Shown one piece after another: positions 1-7,476 of a stretch of DNA of 8,603 nucleotides (positions are counted from its first letter, which is position 1; each line of letters starts with the position of its first letter). The DNA comes from an uncultured Cyanobium sp. (GTDB lineage: Bacteria > Cyanobacteriota > Cyanobacteriia > PCC-6307 > Cyanobiaceae). The stretch lies in the NCBI GenBank assembly GCA_937919075.1, contig CALFOF010000312.1:1-8603 (forward strand), read 5' to 3'. The notes below the pieces were generated by a model. It ran no database searches. It was not told the DNA's origin and saw only the letters and a program-made list of their open reading frames with translations. The position numbers and the translations under genes were made by a program.

Positions 1-1
1 G

Positions 2-2026
2 CCGGTGGGTCAGAGCGATGACCGCGCTGCCAATTTGCGCAAGGGCTATCCGCTCCATCCAGAGCTGATCGAAACCCTGATGCAGAAGACCTCCACCCTG
101 GAGAACTTCCAGCGGGTGCGGGGCATGCTGCGGCTACTGGCCCAGACGGTGGGCCAGCTCTGGCGTGAGCAGCCACGGGGCGTCACGGCCGTCCATCTCC
201 ACCACATCGATCCGGGCAACGAGCGGATTCGGCTGGAGCTCTCAACCAAGCTGGGCTTGCAGGCCTTCATCCCGGCGATCCGGGCGGATGTGTCCACCAC
301 ACCGGAAGAAGGAGGCAAGGCCCTGTCCCAGAGGCTGGATGCCCAGGAGTTCACAGGGATGGAGCCCTATGGCTCCATGGCAGCGCGCACAGTGCTGTTC
401 CACTCCCTGGCCTTCAACGAACCGCTGAAGGGCCTCAGCCGCCTGGAGCTGAACTACAGCCTCTATGCCCCGGCTGTGGATCCGGCCTTTGTCGACAAGG
501 CGGTGCGCCTCTTGCAGGAGGAGTCGGAGTATCTCGACGACAGCGGCACCAGCAAGCTGCGCTTCCTTACCGACGCCAACCTCAACCAGATGGTGAGGAA
601 GCGAGAGGGGCAGTTCGATCTGGAGAGCGTGCGTGAGGAGCTGAACCGGCGCATCGGCACGATCTTCGCCAAGCAACGGCTAGAGCCTGTGCTGTTCCCG
701 TCCAGCCCGGCTGATATTCCCGACGACACCGATGGCCCCTATCTGGCGGTGATCCACTGGGAAGGCCACACCGTGGAGCAGGCGAACATCCACCTACCGG
801 AGCTGGTGGTGCGGCTGTTCAAGGAGAAGGGCGACAACGCCAATGTGCGCCTGAACCGCAACAACCTGGTGTTCGTCTGCGCCGATGCCCTGCAGGTGGA
901 CGACATGCTGCGCAAGGCCCGCACCTACCTGGCGCTGCAGCAGATGCAGCAGGGGGATCTGTTCGCCAGCCTGCAGTCGCACCAGCAGGATCAGGTGAAG
1001 GAGCGCTACGGCCAGGCGCAGCAGGGCTTCGCTCTGGCGGTGCAGCAGTGCTACCGGCATGTGTTCTATCCCGAGCGGGGCCAGTGGCCCGAGGTGCCCC
1101 TCACCCATGCGGCCATCACAGTCACCAGCGCCAGCAGTGAGCCTGGGGTGGGCCAGAAGCAGGTGGAGCGGGTGCTGCGCGAAGCCCGCGAGCTGGTGTT
1201 GGCAGAAGATGCGCCGCCGGCCCCGAACTACATGGCCGACAAGACACCCCTGAAGCGCGTGGGGGTGATGAGCACGCGGGATCTGCGCAACGAGTACTAC
1301 CGCGACCCAGCCCTGCCGCCGGGAACGCTCTCCATCAGTGAGGACGCAAAGATCTTCACGATGGACAAGGCGCTGGAGTTGAGCGTCTGGCCGCCGAAGA
1401 CTTCAGACCCAGACGCTGAAACTGGCGTGGATCAGCCAACCGTGTTTGGCGGTGACGCTGGAACAACTCCGGTGGACAAAGGGGGAGAGACGGGAACCAC
1501 TATTCAGGTGGGGCTGGGTTCTACCAGCACCGGCAGCGGCGGAGCAGGCGTTGCGGCACCTGTAGAGCCTGGGGTGATCAAGCGCACCGACAATGTGAAG
1601 ACAGCCCTGACCCAGCTGGCCCAGCAGGTGAGCAGCTCGGGCAAGGCGATCAAGAGCCTTACCTGGCGGATGAACAGTGGCGATGGCTTCCTGCCGATGG
1701 CCCTGCTCAAGGCCGAGCCTGGCGCCACGGTGCGCGTCGAAATGATGGAGGGCGGCTGGAGCAGCGGCGACGGCAGCGCCGAATGGAGCTTCACCTTCAA
1801 CGGCACGCCTGAGGAGGCCACCCACCTGCGGGGCTTCATCGAGGGCCAAGGGCGCCGAGGCGGCGAGAAAGATCTGGACATCAAATACCAGCTCGAGTAC
1901 GACCCTCCCCTGCGCTGGGATGACGGCGGTGAGGCCTGGATCGGCCGCCTCACTAGAGCCGGCCTGGGCACCCAGACCGCCACGATCCACCTGGAGCTGA
2001 GCACAGCTACCGAGGGTCAGCCATGA
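2..2026 (+). CDS. DUF499-type ATPase, C-terminal part (5' partial)
   Basis: The frame is open to the left edge, so the gene starts outside the window; the GTG at 5 is probably an internal Val. The stretch YPLHPELIETL followed by FQRVRGMLRLLA (about residues 15-50 from that GTG) is typical of DUF499 proteins, large AAA-like ATPases found beside DUF1156 methylases. The Walker A motif expected nearer the N terminus is not in view. A mixed alpha/beta region continues to about residue 465. Then comes a Gly/Ser/Thr/Pro-rich linker (about 468-522) and a separate C-terminal domain of about 145 residues, consistent with an ATPase body joined flexibly to an accessory domain. The TGA stop overlaps the next gene's ATG by four bases (ATGA). 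The likely role is the ATP-driven component of a methylase/helicase defence complex. I am confident of the family, but the activity is inferred. Confidence 0.82.
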   Translation, partial: PVGQSDDRAANLRKGYPLHPELIETLMQKTSTLENFQRVRGMLRLLAQTVGQLWREQPRGVTAVHLHHIDPGNERIRLELSTKLGLQAFIPAIRADVSTTPEEGGKALSQRLDAQEFTGMEPYGSMAARTVLFHSLAFNEPLKGLSRLELNYSLYAPAVDPAFVDKAVRLLQEESEYLDDSGTSKLRFLTDANLNQMVRKREGQFDLESVREELNRRIGTIFAKQRLEPVLFPSSPADIPDDTDGPYLAVIHWEGHTVEQANIHLPELVVRLFKEKGDNANVRLNRNNLVFVCADALQVDDMLRKARTYLALQQMQQGDLFASLQSHQQDQVKERYGQAQQGFALAVQQCYRHVFYPERGQWPEVPLTHAAITVTSASSEPGVGQKQVERVLREARELVLAEDAPPAPNYMADKTPLKRVGVMSTRDLRNEYYRDPALPPGTLSISEDAKIFTMDKALELSVWPPKTSDPDAETGVDQPTVFGGDAGTTPVDKGGETGTTIQVGLGSTSTGSGGAGVAAPVEPGVIKRTDNVKTALTQLAQQVSSSGKAIKSLTWRMNSGDGFLPMALLKAEPGATVRVEMMEGGWSSGDGSAEWSFTFNGTPEEATHLRGFIEGQGRRGGEKDLDIKYQLEYDPPLRWDDGGEAWIGRLTRAGLGTQTATIHLELSTATEGQP

Positions 2027-2478
2027 CCCAGGCCATCACCTCAGGCCGGCCGGCCTACGAACTGCGCAGCAAGCAGCACGGCCCCAGTGATCTGGAGCTG
2101 GAGGTGTGGCAGGTGCCCAGCACCGCCACCCCCGAATTGAAGGAGCCCCGTCGGGTGGCGGGCCTTGGCGGCCACAAGTTGCTGCTGGTGGAGGGCGCAG
2201 TGCTTCGGCGCCTCAAGGCCGAGAAGGTGAGCCTGGCCAAGCTCAAGAAGGGCGAGGCCAGGCGGGATCCCCTCTCGGAAGATCTCGCCCTGGCGATGGG
2301 GCTGCTGTTCAAGCTGCTGGCCCCGATGCGCAACGTGGCGGGAATCGAGAACTGTGCGCGTGGCATCGATGCCATGGCCCGCGAGGAGGCGGCCTGCTGG
2401 CTGGGGATGGCGATGCACCGCAAGAACCCCCGCCGAGTGCTGGCGGCACTGCGCCTGTTGCTGAGTGCGAACCAATGA
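2023..2478 (+). CDS. conserved defence-locus protein, 151 aa, function unknown
   Basis: The ATG overlaps the DUF499 stop as ATGA, which decides the start and suggests translational coupling. The N-terminal half (to about residue 60) looks like small beta strands, with a GLGGHKLLLVEG stretch. The C-terminal half (about 85-150) is helical and carries the most distinctive segment: LAPMRNVAGIENCARGI, then EEAACWLGMAMHRKNPRRVL and a leucine-rich end. From memory this resembles short proteins next to DUF499 genes annotated as DUF7680, but I cannot confirm that. There is no signal peptide, membrane segment or recognisable catalytic motif. The basic MHRKNPRR patch could touch nucleic acid or a partner. 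It is probably a structural or adaptor subunit of the ATPase, judged only from its neighbour and tight overlap. DUF3780, another small family of such loci, is an alternative I could not match. Confidence 0.7.
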   Translation: MTQAITSGRPAYELRSKQHGPSDLELEVWQVPSTATPELKEPRRVAGLGGHKLLLVEGAVLRRLKAEKVSLAKLKKGEARRDPLSEDLALAMGLLFKLLAPMRNVAGIENCARGIDAMAREEAACWLGMAMHRKNPRRVLAALRLLLSANQ

Positions 2479-2488
2479 CCAGGCCAGA

Positions 2489-2671
2489 ATGCTGTCGATG
2501 ACACCTCTCACCGCCACCGCTCATCACCCCAGCTGGCGCGAGATCCGAGCTGGCTTCCTGTCCGATGCTGAGGTGCAGCAGGCCTACCAAGGGCTGGAGC
2601 CCCGCTTCGATATGCAGCGCAAGCTGATTGAGCTGCACCAGAAGCAGGCGCGAAGCAGTGACCAGAGTTGA
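2489..2671 (+). CDS. small protein resembling the N-terminal arm of an Xre/HigA-type antitoxin
   Basis: This is a 60-residue frame. I prefer the ATG at 2489 because AGG (2481-2483) sits at a usable distance. GTG 2465 would overlap the previous gene by 14 bases, and ATG 2498 is also possible. Residues 15-50 follow a pattern known from single-chain Xre antitoxins just before their HTH: W16-x2-I, then LSDAEVQQAY, then LEPRFDMQRKLIE. In those proteins the next segment is the GLTQ-type HTH. Here the chain instead ends in a polar tail and stops at 2671, and neighbouring frames show no HTH. It may therefore be a remnant, or a stand-alone small protein that keeps the partner-binding arm. No matching toxin gene is adjacent. 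The stop codon lies inside the first copy of the repeat at 2667-2677. Confidence 0.5.
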   Translation: MLSMTPLTATAHHPSWREIRAGFLSDAEVQQAYQGLEPRFDMQRKLIELHQKQARSSDQS

Positions 2672-2704
2672 CAATAAGCCGTCTATGGGTTGACAATAAA
2701 GTCA
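2667..2704 (+). promoter_or_regulatory. candidate operator: paired direct repeats before the HTH-ATPase-STAS gene
   Basis: The 11-mer GTTGACAATAA occurs exactly at 2667-2677 and at 2689-2699, 22 bp start to start, close to two helical turns. The second copy also forms a small dyad, TGAC (2691-2694) and GTCA (2701-2704) around AATAAA. The spacing suits a dimeric DNA-binding protein on one face of the helix, and the next gene encodes a winged HTH. Each repeat includes TTGACA, a perfect -35 hexamer, but I see no convincing -10 at 16-18 bp from either. This is the only real intergenic gap in the cluster (49 bp), so it is the natural place for an internal promoter. The repeat is observed; the operator role is inferred. 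Confidence 0.42.
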
Positions 2705-2711
2705 GCTTGCT

Positions 2712-2716
2712 GGAGG
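2712..2716 (+). promoter_or_regulatory. ribosome binding site for the GTG start at 2721
   Basis: GGAGG lies four bases before the GTG at 2721. It is the strongest Shine-Dalgarno match near the start of the HTH-ATPase-STAS gene and supports GTG there rather than the in-frame GTG codons at 2766 or 2775. Spacing is slightly short but workable. Confidence 0.55.
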
Positions 2717-2720
2717 TGGG

Positions 2721-3749
2721 GTGCCGGCGATTCGTGATCGGGGAGCAGCCATACGCACGTTCATCGTGGCGAACGTGGAGAAGCATCCCGCCGACATCGT
2801 CCGGCGGGCCTCGGAGAAGTTTGCCTGCTCTCGCCAGGCCATCCACAAGCACATCCATCGCCTGGTGGAAGAAGGAGCTTTGGTTGAGAGCGGGCAGACG
2901 CGCAGCAAAACCTATGCCCTGGCCGAGCTTCTGTCCTGGGAGAAGAACTATGCCGACTTCGCCGCCCTCGATGAGAGCCGCGCCTGGCTGGAGGATGTGC
3001 GCGGGCAGCTGGAACCGCTAGCCAGCAATGTGATGGGGATCTGGCAGTACGGCTTCACGGAGATGTTCAACAATGCGCTGGATCACGCCGGCGCCACCTA
3101 CATCCATGTGACCGTGAAGAAAACAGCCGCTGCCAGCCAGGTGGTGATCTCTGACGATGGAGTGGGCATCTTCCGCAAGATCAAGCAGGCCATGGGGCTT
3201 ATCGACGAACGCCATGCCGTGCTGGAGTTGGCCAAGGGCAAGTTCACCACCGATCCTTCGCGCCATTCTGGCGAGGGAATCTTCTTCAGTTCCAGGATGT
3301 TTGACGATTTTTCGATCATCTCTGGCAATGTCTTTTTCTCCCATCTGGCCCAGGCACCGGAAGACTGGATCCTCGAAACCAGCAACGCTCCCGGCACAGT
3401 TGTGACCATGGAACTGAACAACCACACGTCGCGTTCAGCGAACACCGTGTTCAAGAAGTTCACCAGCGGTGACAGCGCGGGATTCACCAAAACCGTGGTG
3501 CCCGTGCGGCTGGCCCAGTATGGCGACGACAATCTGGTATCGCGGTCCCAGGCAAGGCGCTTGATCACACGCTTTGAACGCTTCAAGACGGTGGTACTGG
3601 ATTTCAAAGGCGTGAAGATGATCGGGCAGGCCTTTGCCGACGAAGTCTTCCGAGTGTTCCGACTAGCCCACCCGGAAGTTGAGCTGATTGCCTTGAATCC
3701 CACCATGGAGGTGCAAGGAATGATCGCTCATGTGATGCAAAGCTCATGA
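2721..3749 (+). CDS. winged-HTH / GHKL ATPase / STAS-like (DUF4325) regulator
   Basis: The 342-residue protein has three parts. Residues about 8-65 are a winged helix, with recognition region SRQAIHKHIHRLVEEG (from S37) and a wing around SGQTRSKTYAL. Residues about 95-260 are a GHKL-type ATPase: N box E114-x2-NN-x2-DH (N117, N118), G1 box DDGVGIF (145-151), G2 box HSGEGIF (182-188). There is no histidine phosphoacceptor domain, so it resembles anti-sigma-type ATPases more than a sensor kinase. Residues about 275-335 are a DUF4325 STAS-like domain, with LDFKGV then IGQAFADEVFRVF (from I301). No serine sits where STAS antagonists are phosphorylated. A GTG start with GGAGG upstream is used. The stop overlaps the methylase ATG as ATGA. 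It probably binds DNA and controls the downstream genes, with ATP and the STAS-like part tuning it. Domains are clear; the role is inferred. Confidence 0.83.
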   Translation: MPAIRDRGAAIRTFIVANVEKHPADIVRRASEKFACSRQAIHKHIHRLVEEGALVESGQTRSKTYALAELLSWEKNYADFAALDESRAWLEDVRGQLEPLASNVMGIWQYGFTEMFNNALDHAGATYIHVTVKKTAAASQVVISDDGVGIFRKIKQAMGLIDERHAVLELAKGKFTTDPSRHSGEGIFFSSRMFDDFSIISGNVFFSHLAQAPEDWILETSNAPGTVVTMELNNHTSRSANTVFKKFTSGDSAGFTKTVVPVRLAQYGDDNLVSRSQARRLITRFERFKTVVLDFKGVKMIGQAFADEVFRVFRLAHPEVELIALNPTMEVQGMIAHVMQSS

Positions 3750-6736
3750 CAAAATGCCTGATCGAAGAGTGGCTGCCGATCGCCGAGATCGGTATCGAGA
3801 GTGTGCGCGAACGCACCCCGATGACGCCCTTCCCGGCGCCCAACCGGCTGCATGTGTGGTGGGCGCGGCGGCCGCTGGTGGCCTCGCGGGCGGCGGTGCT
3901 GGCCTCGCTGCTGCCGGCCGATGCCGATCGCACTATTTTCCGGCATGTGCTGGGGATTCATGGGGATCCGGTGGCGGCGAAGAAGGCCATGGACAAGGCC
4001 AAGCGCACCGGCATCCGGATCGACAACCCCTACGGCTACGACCGTGCCTTCCAGTACAGCCCCAGCGAGAAAGAAGAGTTCTGGCTCTTGGAGGAAACTC
4101 AGAAGCTCGGCATCGACCAGCCCACTGTTCTCGACCCAACGGCTGGGGGAGGCGCCATTCCGTTCGAGGCCCTGAGGCTCGGATGCCACACCCTGGCCAA
4201 CGACATCAACCCGGTGGCCGTGTTGGTACAGAAGGGCACCTATGAGTGGCCATCAACATTCGGGCGAGCGGTTGTCGGGGAACACGAGCGGATCGCGGCA
4301 GTGTTTCGCCATCGCCTGGAGGAGCGGCTTTCGGTGCACTTCCCCCAGCACCAGGCGCCCGACCAGCTCGACTGCACCTACCTCTGGGCTCGCACCACTC
4401 ACTGCCCTTACTACGCCGGAAAGGTGCCGCTATCACCGAACTGGAAGCTGGCACCCGATGGCACCGGTGTGCGTGTACTTCCGCAGCTGGGCACTGGCCC
4501 GGGCGATGAAAGCCGCCATTGCCGCTTCGAGATCGTGGCCAGCGCGAAGGAGCAAAGTGAGGGCACGGTTAAGGGCGGCGATGCCACCTGCCCCTATCAG
4601 GACTGCGGCCGCGTGATCGACGGCGACAACGTGAAGCAGCAGGCCCAGGCCGACGGCATGGGCGAGCAGCTCTTCGCAGTGATGTTCAAGCACCGTCTGG
4701 CTACCGCCTACACCAAGACCGGGAAACAGAAGAAAGACAAGTGGGAGAGGGGCTACCGGGCTCCGCGGCCGGAGGACGACAACAACACCCAGATTGCCGC
4801 GGCTCTGGCCGAGAAACTGCCGGAGTGGGAGGCGCTTGACCTGGTGCCGAATGAGGAACTTCCGTTCGGGTATGAAACCAACATCCGCTGGCCTCTCCAT
4901 CTCTATGGCATCAAGCGCTGGACGCAGTTCTTCTCGCCCCGCCAACTCCTCTGCCATGGCACCAGTGCGGAGATCTTCCGAGAGTTGTTGACCGAGGAAT
5001 CGGCCAAACCCGAGGGTTTGAGTGAGCTGACCCGGGCGGCACTGGGTTATCTCTGCATCGGCCTCGACAAGATGCTCAACTACAACTCTCGGATGTCTGT
5101 GTGGATGCCAACGCGCGAAGTGGTGGCCAACACTTTCAACCGCCATGACTTCGCTTTCTGTTGCTCCCACGCCGAGATGGCGCCTTTGATTGTTGGACTT
5201 GGATACGACTGGGCCTTTGGGCAAGTAGCAAAGTGCATCGACGAACTGATTCATCTTGTCGAACCAGGTAGTGACGATGCCACCTATGCGGGCCCCTTGT
5301 TCGCCGCCACGTCTGTTACAGCCGCAAACGCACAAGTGCCTCTGTATATTTCTTGCGGATCCGGCGATTCTCTCCCCCACATTGATTCCTCAAGTGTGGA
5401 TGCCGTGGTGATGGATCCTCCGTACTACAACAATGTGATGTACGCGGAGCTTTCTGACTATTTTTATGTGTGGCTGAAGCGCACGGCTGGTCTTCTCTAT
5501 CCTGATTTATTCATGGCGTCCTTCACCAACAAGGAAGACGAAGCCGTCGCTAACCCGGCACGCCACCCTGGAGACAAAGCTGCCAAGGCCAAAGCTGGGA
5601 AGGACTATCGGGAAAAAATGGCCAAGATATTCCTCGAGTGCCGCCGGGTCTTGAAAGACGACGGCGTGATGACGCTGATGTTCACCCACAAGGCCACGGG
5701 CGCCTGGGATGCCCTCACCAAGGGGCTGATCGATGCAGGCTTCATGATCACCGCCTCCTGGCCGATCAACACAGAAGCCGAAGGTTCCCTGCACATCAAG
5801 GACAAGGCCGCGGCCAACAGCACCATCTTCCTGGTCTGCCGGCCACGCCCAGAGCGAGATCCTGCTGAGGCGGTGCAGTACTGGGAAGACCTTGAACCCC
5901 GCTTGGCCGCGGCCGTACGCGAGCGCATCGCCGACTTCCAGGAGGGTGGCATTCGCGGTGAGGACCTCTACCTCTCCTGCTACGGCCCCGCCCTGGAGGA
6001 GTTTTCGCGCCACTGGCCAATCAAGCGCGGACAGCCCAAGCCGATCGAGGAGAAAACCAAAAAGCGGGGCCGTTCCCAGCTCACCTTGGAGGAGCTGCTC
6101 GGGGAAGACGATCCCTACGCGGTGAGCCCAGAAGATGCCCTCGATGCCGCCCGCCGTGAAGTAAAGGCCTGGCGCATGGAGAAGCTCACATCGGGATCGC
6201 GTCGCGCCCAGCTCGATCCCCTCACCGAATGGTTCGTGCTCGCTTGGGATGCCTTTCAGGCACCGCAGTTCCCGTACGACGAAGCACTGCGACTCGCCCG
6301 CGTTGTCGGTCTCGACCTCGACAAGGACGTGGTGGGCGTACTGGCCGAGAAGAAGGCCAGCGATCTGATCCTTTGGGACAGCTCCACCAGAGCGACCAAG
6401 GGCAAGCTCGGTGCACCCGATGGCACCAAATCCTGGATCGATGCCATCCACCACTGCGCCCACCGTGCCCGCAGCATTGACCTCAACGCCGCCAAGCAGC
6501 TGCTCGATGACAACGGGCTGGCCAACAGCCCCGTCTTCCTTACCGCCCTGGAGGCCGTGCTCGAAGTGCTGCCCCTCTCCGCCCGCTACACCGGCTTCGA
6601 TCCGGTGAAGGCTGCTGCGCCTGCGGCCTCCGATTTCGAGGCGCTGGAAAACCTGCGACGCCTCGCCCTGGCCGAGCAGGTGCCCGCGCCCAAGCAGCTG
6701 GAGTTGGTGCTGGCTGAGCTGGCCGAGGCATCCTGA
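3746..6736 (+). CDS. DUF1156-type adenine-specific DNA methylase
   Basis: This 996-residue protein opens with the DUF1156 signature (PIAEIGIESVRER, then LHVWWARRP at 35-43). The SAM-binding motif is DPTAGGG (130-136) and the catalytic motif is DPPYY (557-561), as in N6-adenine or related amino-methyltransferases. Between them lies a long insert with zinc-ribbon remains: C220, C259 and C282-x4-C287 (CPYQDC). The usual partner cysteine at 223 is Tyr. The methylase fold ends with ECRRVLKDDGVMTLMF, and a helical C-terminal region of about 280 residues follows, perhaps for target recognition or partner binding. It starts at an ATG overlapping the preceding regulator's stop (ATGA), which suggests co-translation. 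It probably methylates host DNA so that the defence complex spares it; the target sequence cannot be read from this window. The family call is strong. Confidence 0.9.
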   Translation: MTKCLIEEWLPIAEIGIESVRERTPMTPFPAPNRLHVWWARRPLVASRAAVLASLLPADADRTIFRHVLGIHGDPVAAKKAMDKAKRTGIRIDNPYGYDRAFQYSPSEKEEFWLLEETQKLGIDQPTVLDPTAGGGAIPFEALRLGCHTLANDINPVAVLVQKGTYEWPSTFGRAVVGEHERIAAVFRHRLEERLSVHFPQHQAPDQLDCTYLWARTTHCPYYAGKVPLSPNWKLAPDGTGVRVLPQLGTGPGDESRHCRFEIVASAKEQSEGTVKGGDATCPYQDCGRVIDGDNVKQQAQADGMGEQLFAVMFKHRLATAYTKTGKQKKDKWERGYRAPRPEDDNNTQIAAALAEKLPEWEALDLVPNEELPFGYETNIRWPLHLYGIKRWTQFFSPRQLLCHGTSAEIFRELLTEESAKPEGLSELTRAALGYLCIGLDKMLNYNSRMSVWMPTREVVANTFNRHDFAFCCSHAEMAPLIVGLGYDWAFGQVAKCIDELIHLVEPGSDDATYAGPLFAATSVTAANAQVPLYISCGSGDSLPHIDSSSVDAVVMDPPYYNNVMYAELSDYFYVWLKRTAGLLYPDLFMASFTNKEDEAVANPARHPGDKAAKAKAGKDYREKMAKIFLECRRVLKDDGVMTLMFTHKATGAWDALTKGLIDAGFMITASWPINTEAEGSLHIKDKAAANSTIFLVCRPRPERDPAEAVQYWEDLEPRLAAAVRERIADFQEGGIRGEDLYLSCYGPALEEFSRHWPIKRGQPKPIEEKTKKRGRSQLTLEELLGEDDPYAVSPEDALDAARREVKAWRMEKLTSGSRRAQLDPLTEWFVLAWDAFQAPQFPYDEALRLARVVGLDLDKDVVGVLAEKKASDLILWDSSTRATKGKLGAPDGTKSWIDAIHHCAHRARSIDLNAAKQLLDDNGLANSPVFLTALEAVLEVLPLSARYTGFDPVKAAAPAASDFEALENLRRLALAEQVPAPKQLELVLAELAEAS

Positions 6737-6740
6737 AGAT

Positions 6741-6747
6741 GGGAGAG
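6741..6747 (+). promoter_or_regulatory. ribosome binding site for the MNT gene
   Basis: GGGAGAG ends five bases before the ATG at 6753, in the 16-base gap after the methylase stop. The MNT gene is one of the few in the cluster that does not start inside its predecessor, so it needs its own site. No promoter is visible in the gap. Confidence 0.6.
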
Positions 6748-6752
6748 CAACC

Positions 6753-7103
6753 ATGACCACAACCCCCAGAGCCACCGTCAGCGAAGCCCAGCTGCGGCAG
6801 ATGGCTGCAGAGATCCATGCGGAGATCCCGGATGCCGAGGTGCGCCTGTTCGGCTCCCATGCGCGCGGCGACGCCAGGCCCAGTTCCGATGTGGACCTGA
6901 TGATTACCGTCAGCGACGACTGGTACGCCACTCACAACTGGTTTGAGGTGCTCGGGCAGCTTTGGAACAAGCTCGCCCACCATCGTGTTCCGGTGGACCT
7001 GCTCCTGTATCCCCGCAGCAAGGTGGAGGAGCGGCGCCTCTGGCTCAGCCATGTGATCGCTCAAGCCCATCGGGAAGGAAGGGTGCTGGATGGCCCGCAC
7101 TGA
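6753..7103 (+). CDS. minimal nucleotidyltransferase (MNT), antitoxin-type
   Basis: The 116-residue protein has the full minimal nucleotidyltransferase signature: G34-S35, exactly ten residues, then D46-V-D48. A third acidic residue, D82, follows in PVDLLLY. These are the expected metal-binding residues, so the enzyme looks intact. Proteins of this size next to a HEPN gene are the MNT half of HEPN-MNT modules; in the studied MntA-HepT pair the MNT neutralises the HEPN toxin by adding AMP. It overlaps the HEPN gene by 14 bases, which fits a pair made together. Its position between methylase and helicase is unusual for a stand-alone toxin-antitoxin module and suggests it has been taken into the defence operon. 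Another nucleotide-transfer role on a system component is possible. Confidence 0.85.
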   Translation: MTTTPRATVSEAQLRQMAAEIHAEIPDAEVRLFGSHARGDARPSSDVDLMITVSDDWYATHNWFEVLGQLWNKLAHHRVPVDLLLYPRSKVEERRLWLSHVIAQAHREGRVLDGPH

Positions 7104-7476
7104 AGCTCAGGCCATGCTTCGCGTCGCCAGGCGCGATCTCAGGGCAGCACGGCTGCTGGCGGTGGACGAGGCCGATGAAGCCAGCTGGGGCTTCCAGATG
7201 CAGCAGGCGATTGAGAAAGCCTTCAAGGCCTGGATTCTCAGCCGCGATCTCAAAGCCCCATTCACCCACGACATCGCCGAACTTCTGCAGATTCTGAGCG
7301 AACAGGGCATCGAGATCAGTCCTTACCTGCAGTTCTCGCAATTCACCCTGTTCGCTGTTCAACTCCGCTACGACGATGAACCGGAGTCTCTGGATCTCGA
7401 TCGCCAGCACTGGCTGACGGTGGTGCAGGCCCTGCTGGATGAGGTGGATCTGCGGATTGAAGGGCGCGCGCCATGA
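7090..7476 (+). CDS. HEPN-domain protein, partner of the MNT
   Basis: The all-helical protein of 128 residues has the HEPN layout: an N-terminal helix rich in Arg and Ala, MQQAIEKAFKAWIL (37-50), a THD motif at 59-61 leading a leucine-rich helix, and LRY (92-94) near the last helices. The ATG at 7090 lies inside the MNT gene (14-base overlap). The stop overlaps the next gene as ATGA. Many HEPN toxins are RNases with an R-x4-6-H motif. I do not see it here: R93 has no His at the right distance, and R105 and H107 are too close together. It may belong to the HEPN branch that works with MNT proteins without that motif, or the RNase activity may be lost. Role as toxin, substrate or sensor is open. 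Confidence 0.8.
   Translation: MARTEAQAMLRVARRDLRAARLLAVDEADEASWGFQMQQAIEKAFKAWILSRDLKAPFTHDIAELLQILSEQGIEISPYLQFSQFTLFAVQLRYDDEPESLDLDRQHWLTVVQALLDEVDLRIEGRAP

Noticed and set aside
2668..2718. TTGACA hexamers as ordinary -35 boxes
   Set aside because: No acceptable -10 hexamer lies 16-18 bp downstream of either copy; the best candidate, AATAAA, is 21 bp from the first.
2787..2808. 7-bp inverted repeat CCCGCCG / CGGCGGG early in the HTH gene
   Set aside because: Short GC-rich palindromes are expected in this composition, and it lies inside coding sequence with no further support for a regulatory role.
5507..6931. Long open frame on the minus strand (also 4433-5380)
   Set aside because: These are antisense to the methylase, whose motifs are unmistakable; long antisense frames are common in GC-rich coding DNA and their translations show no recognisable domain.
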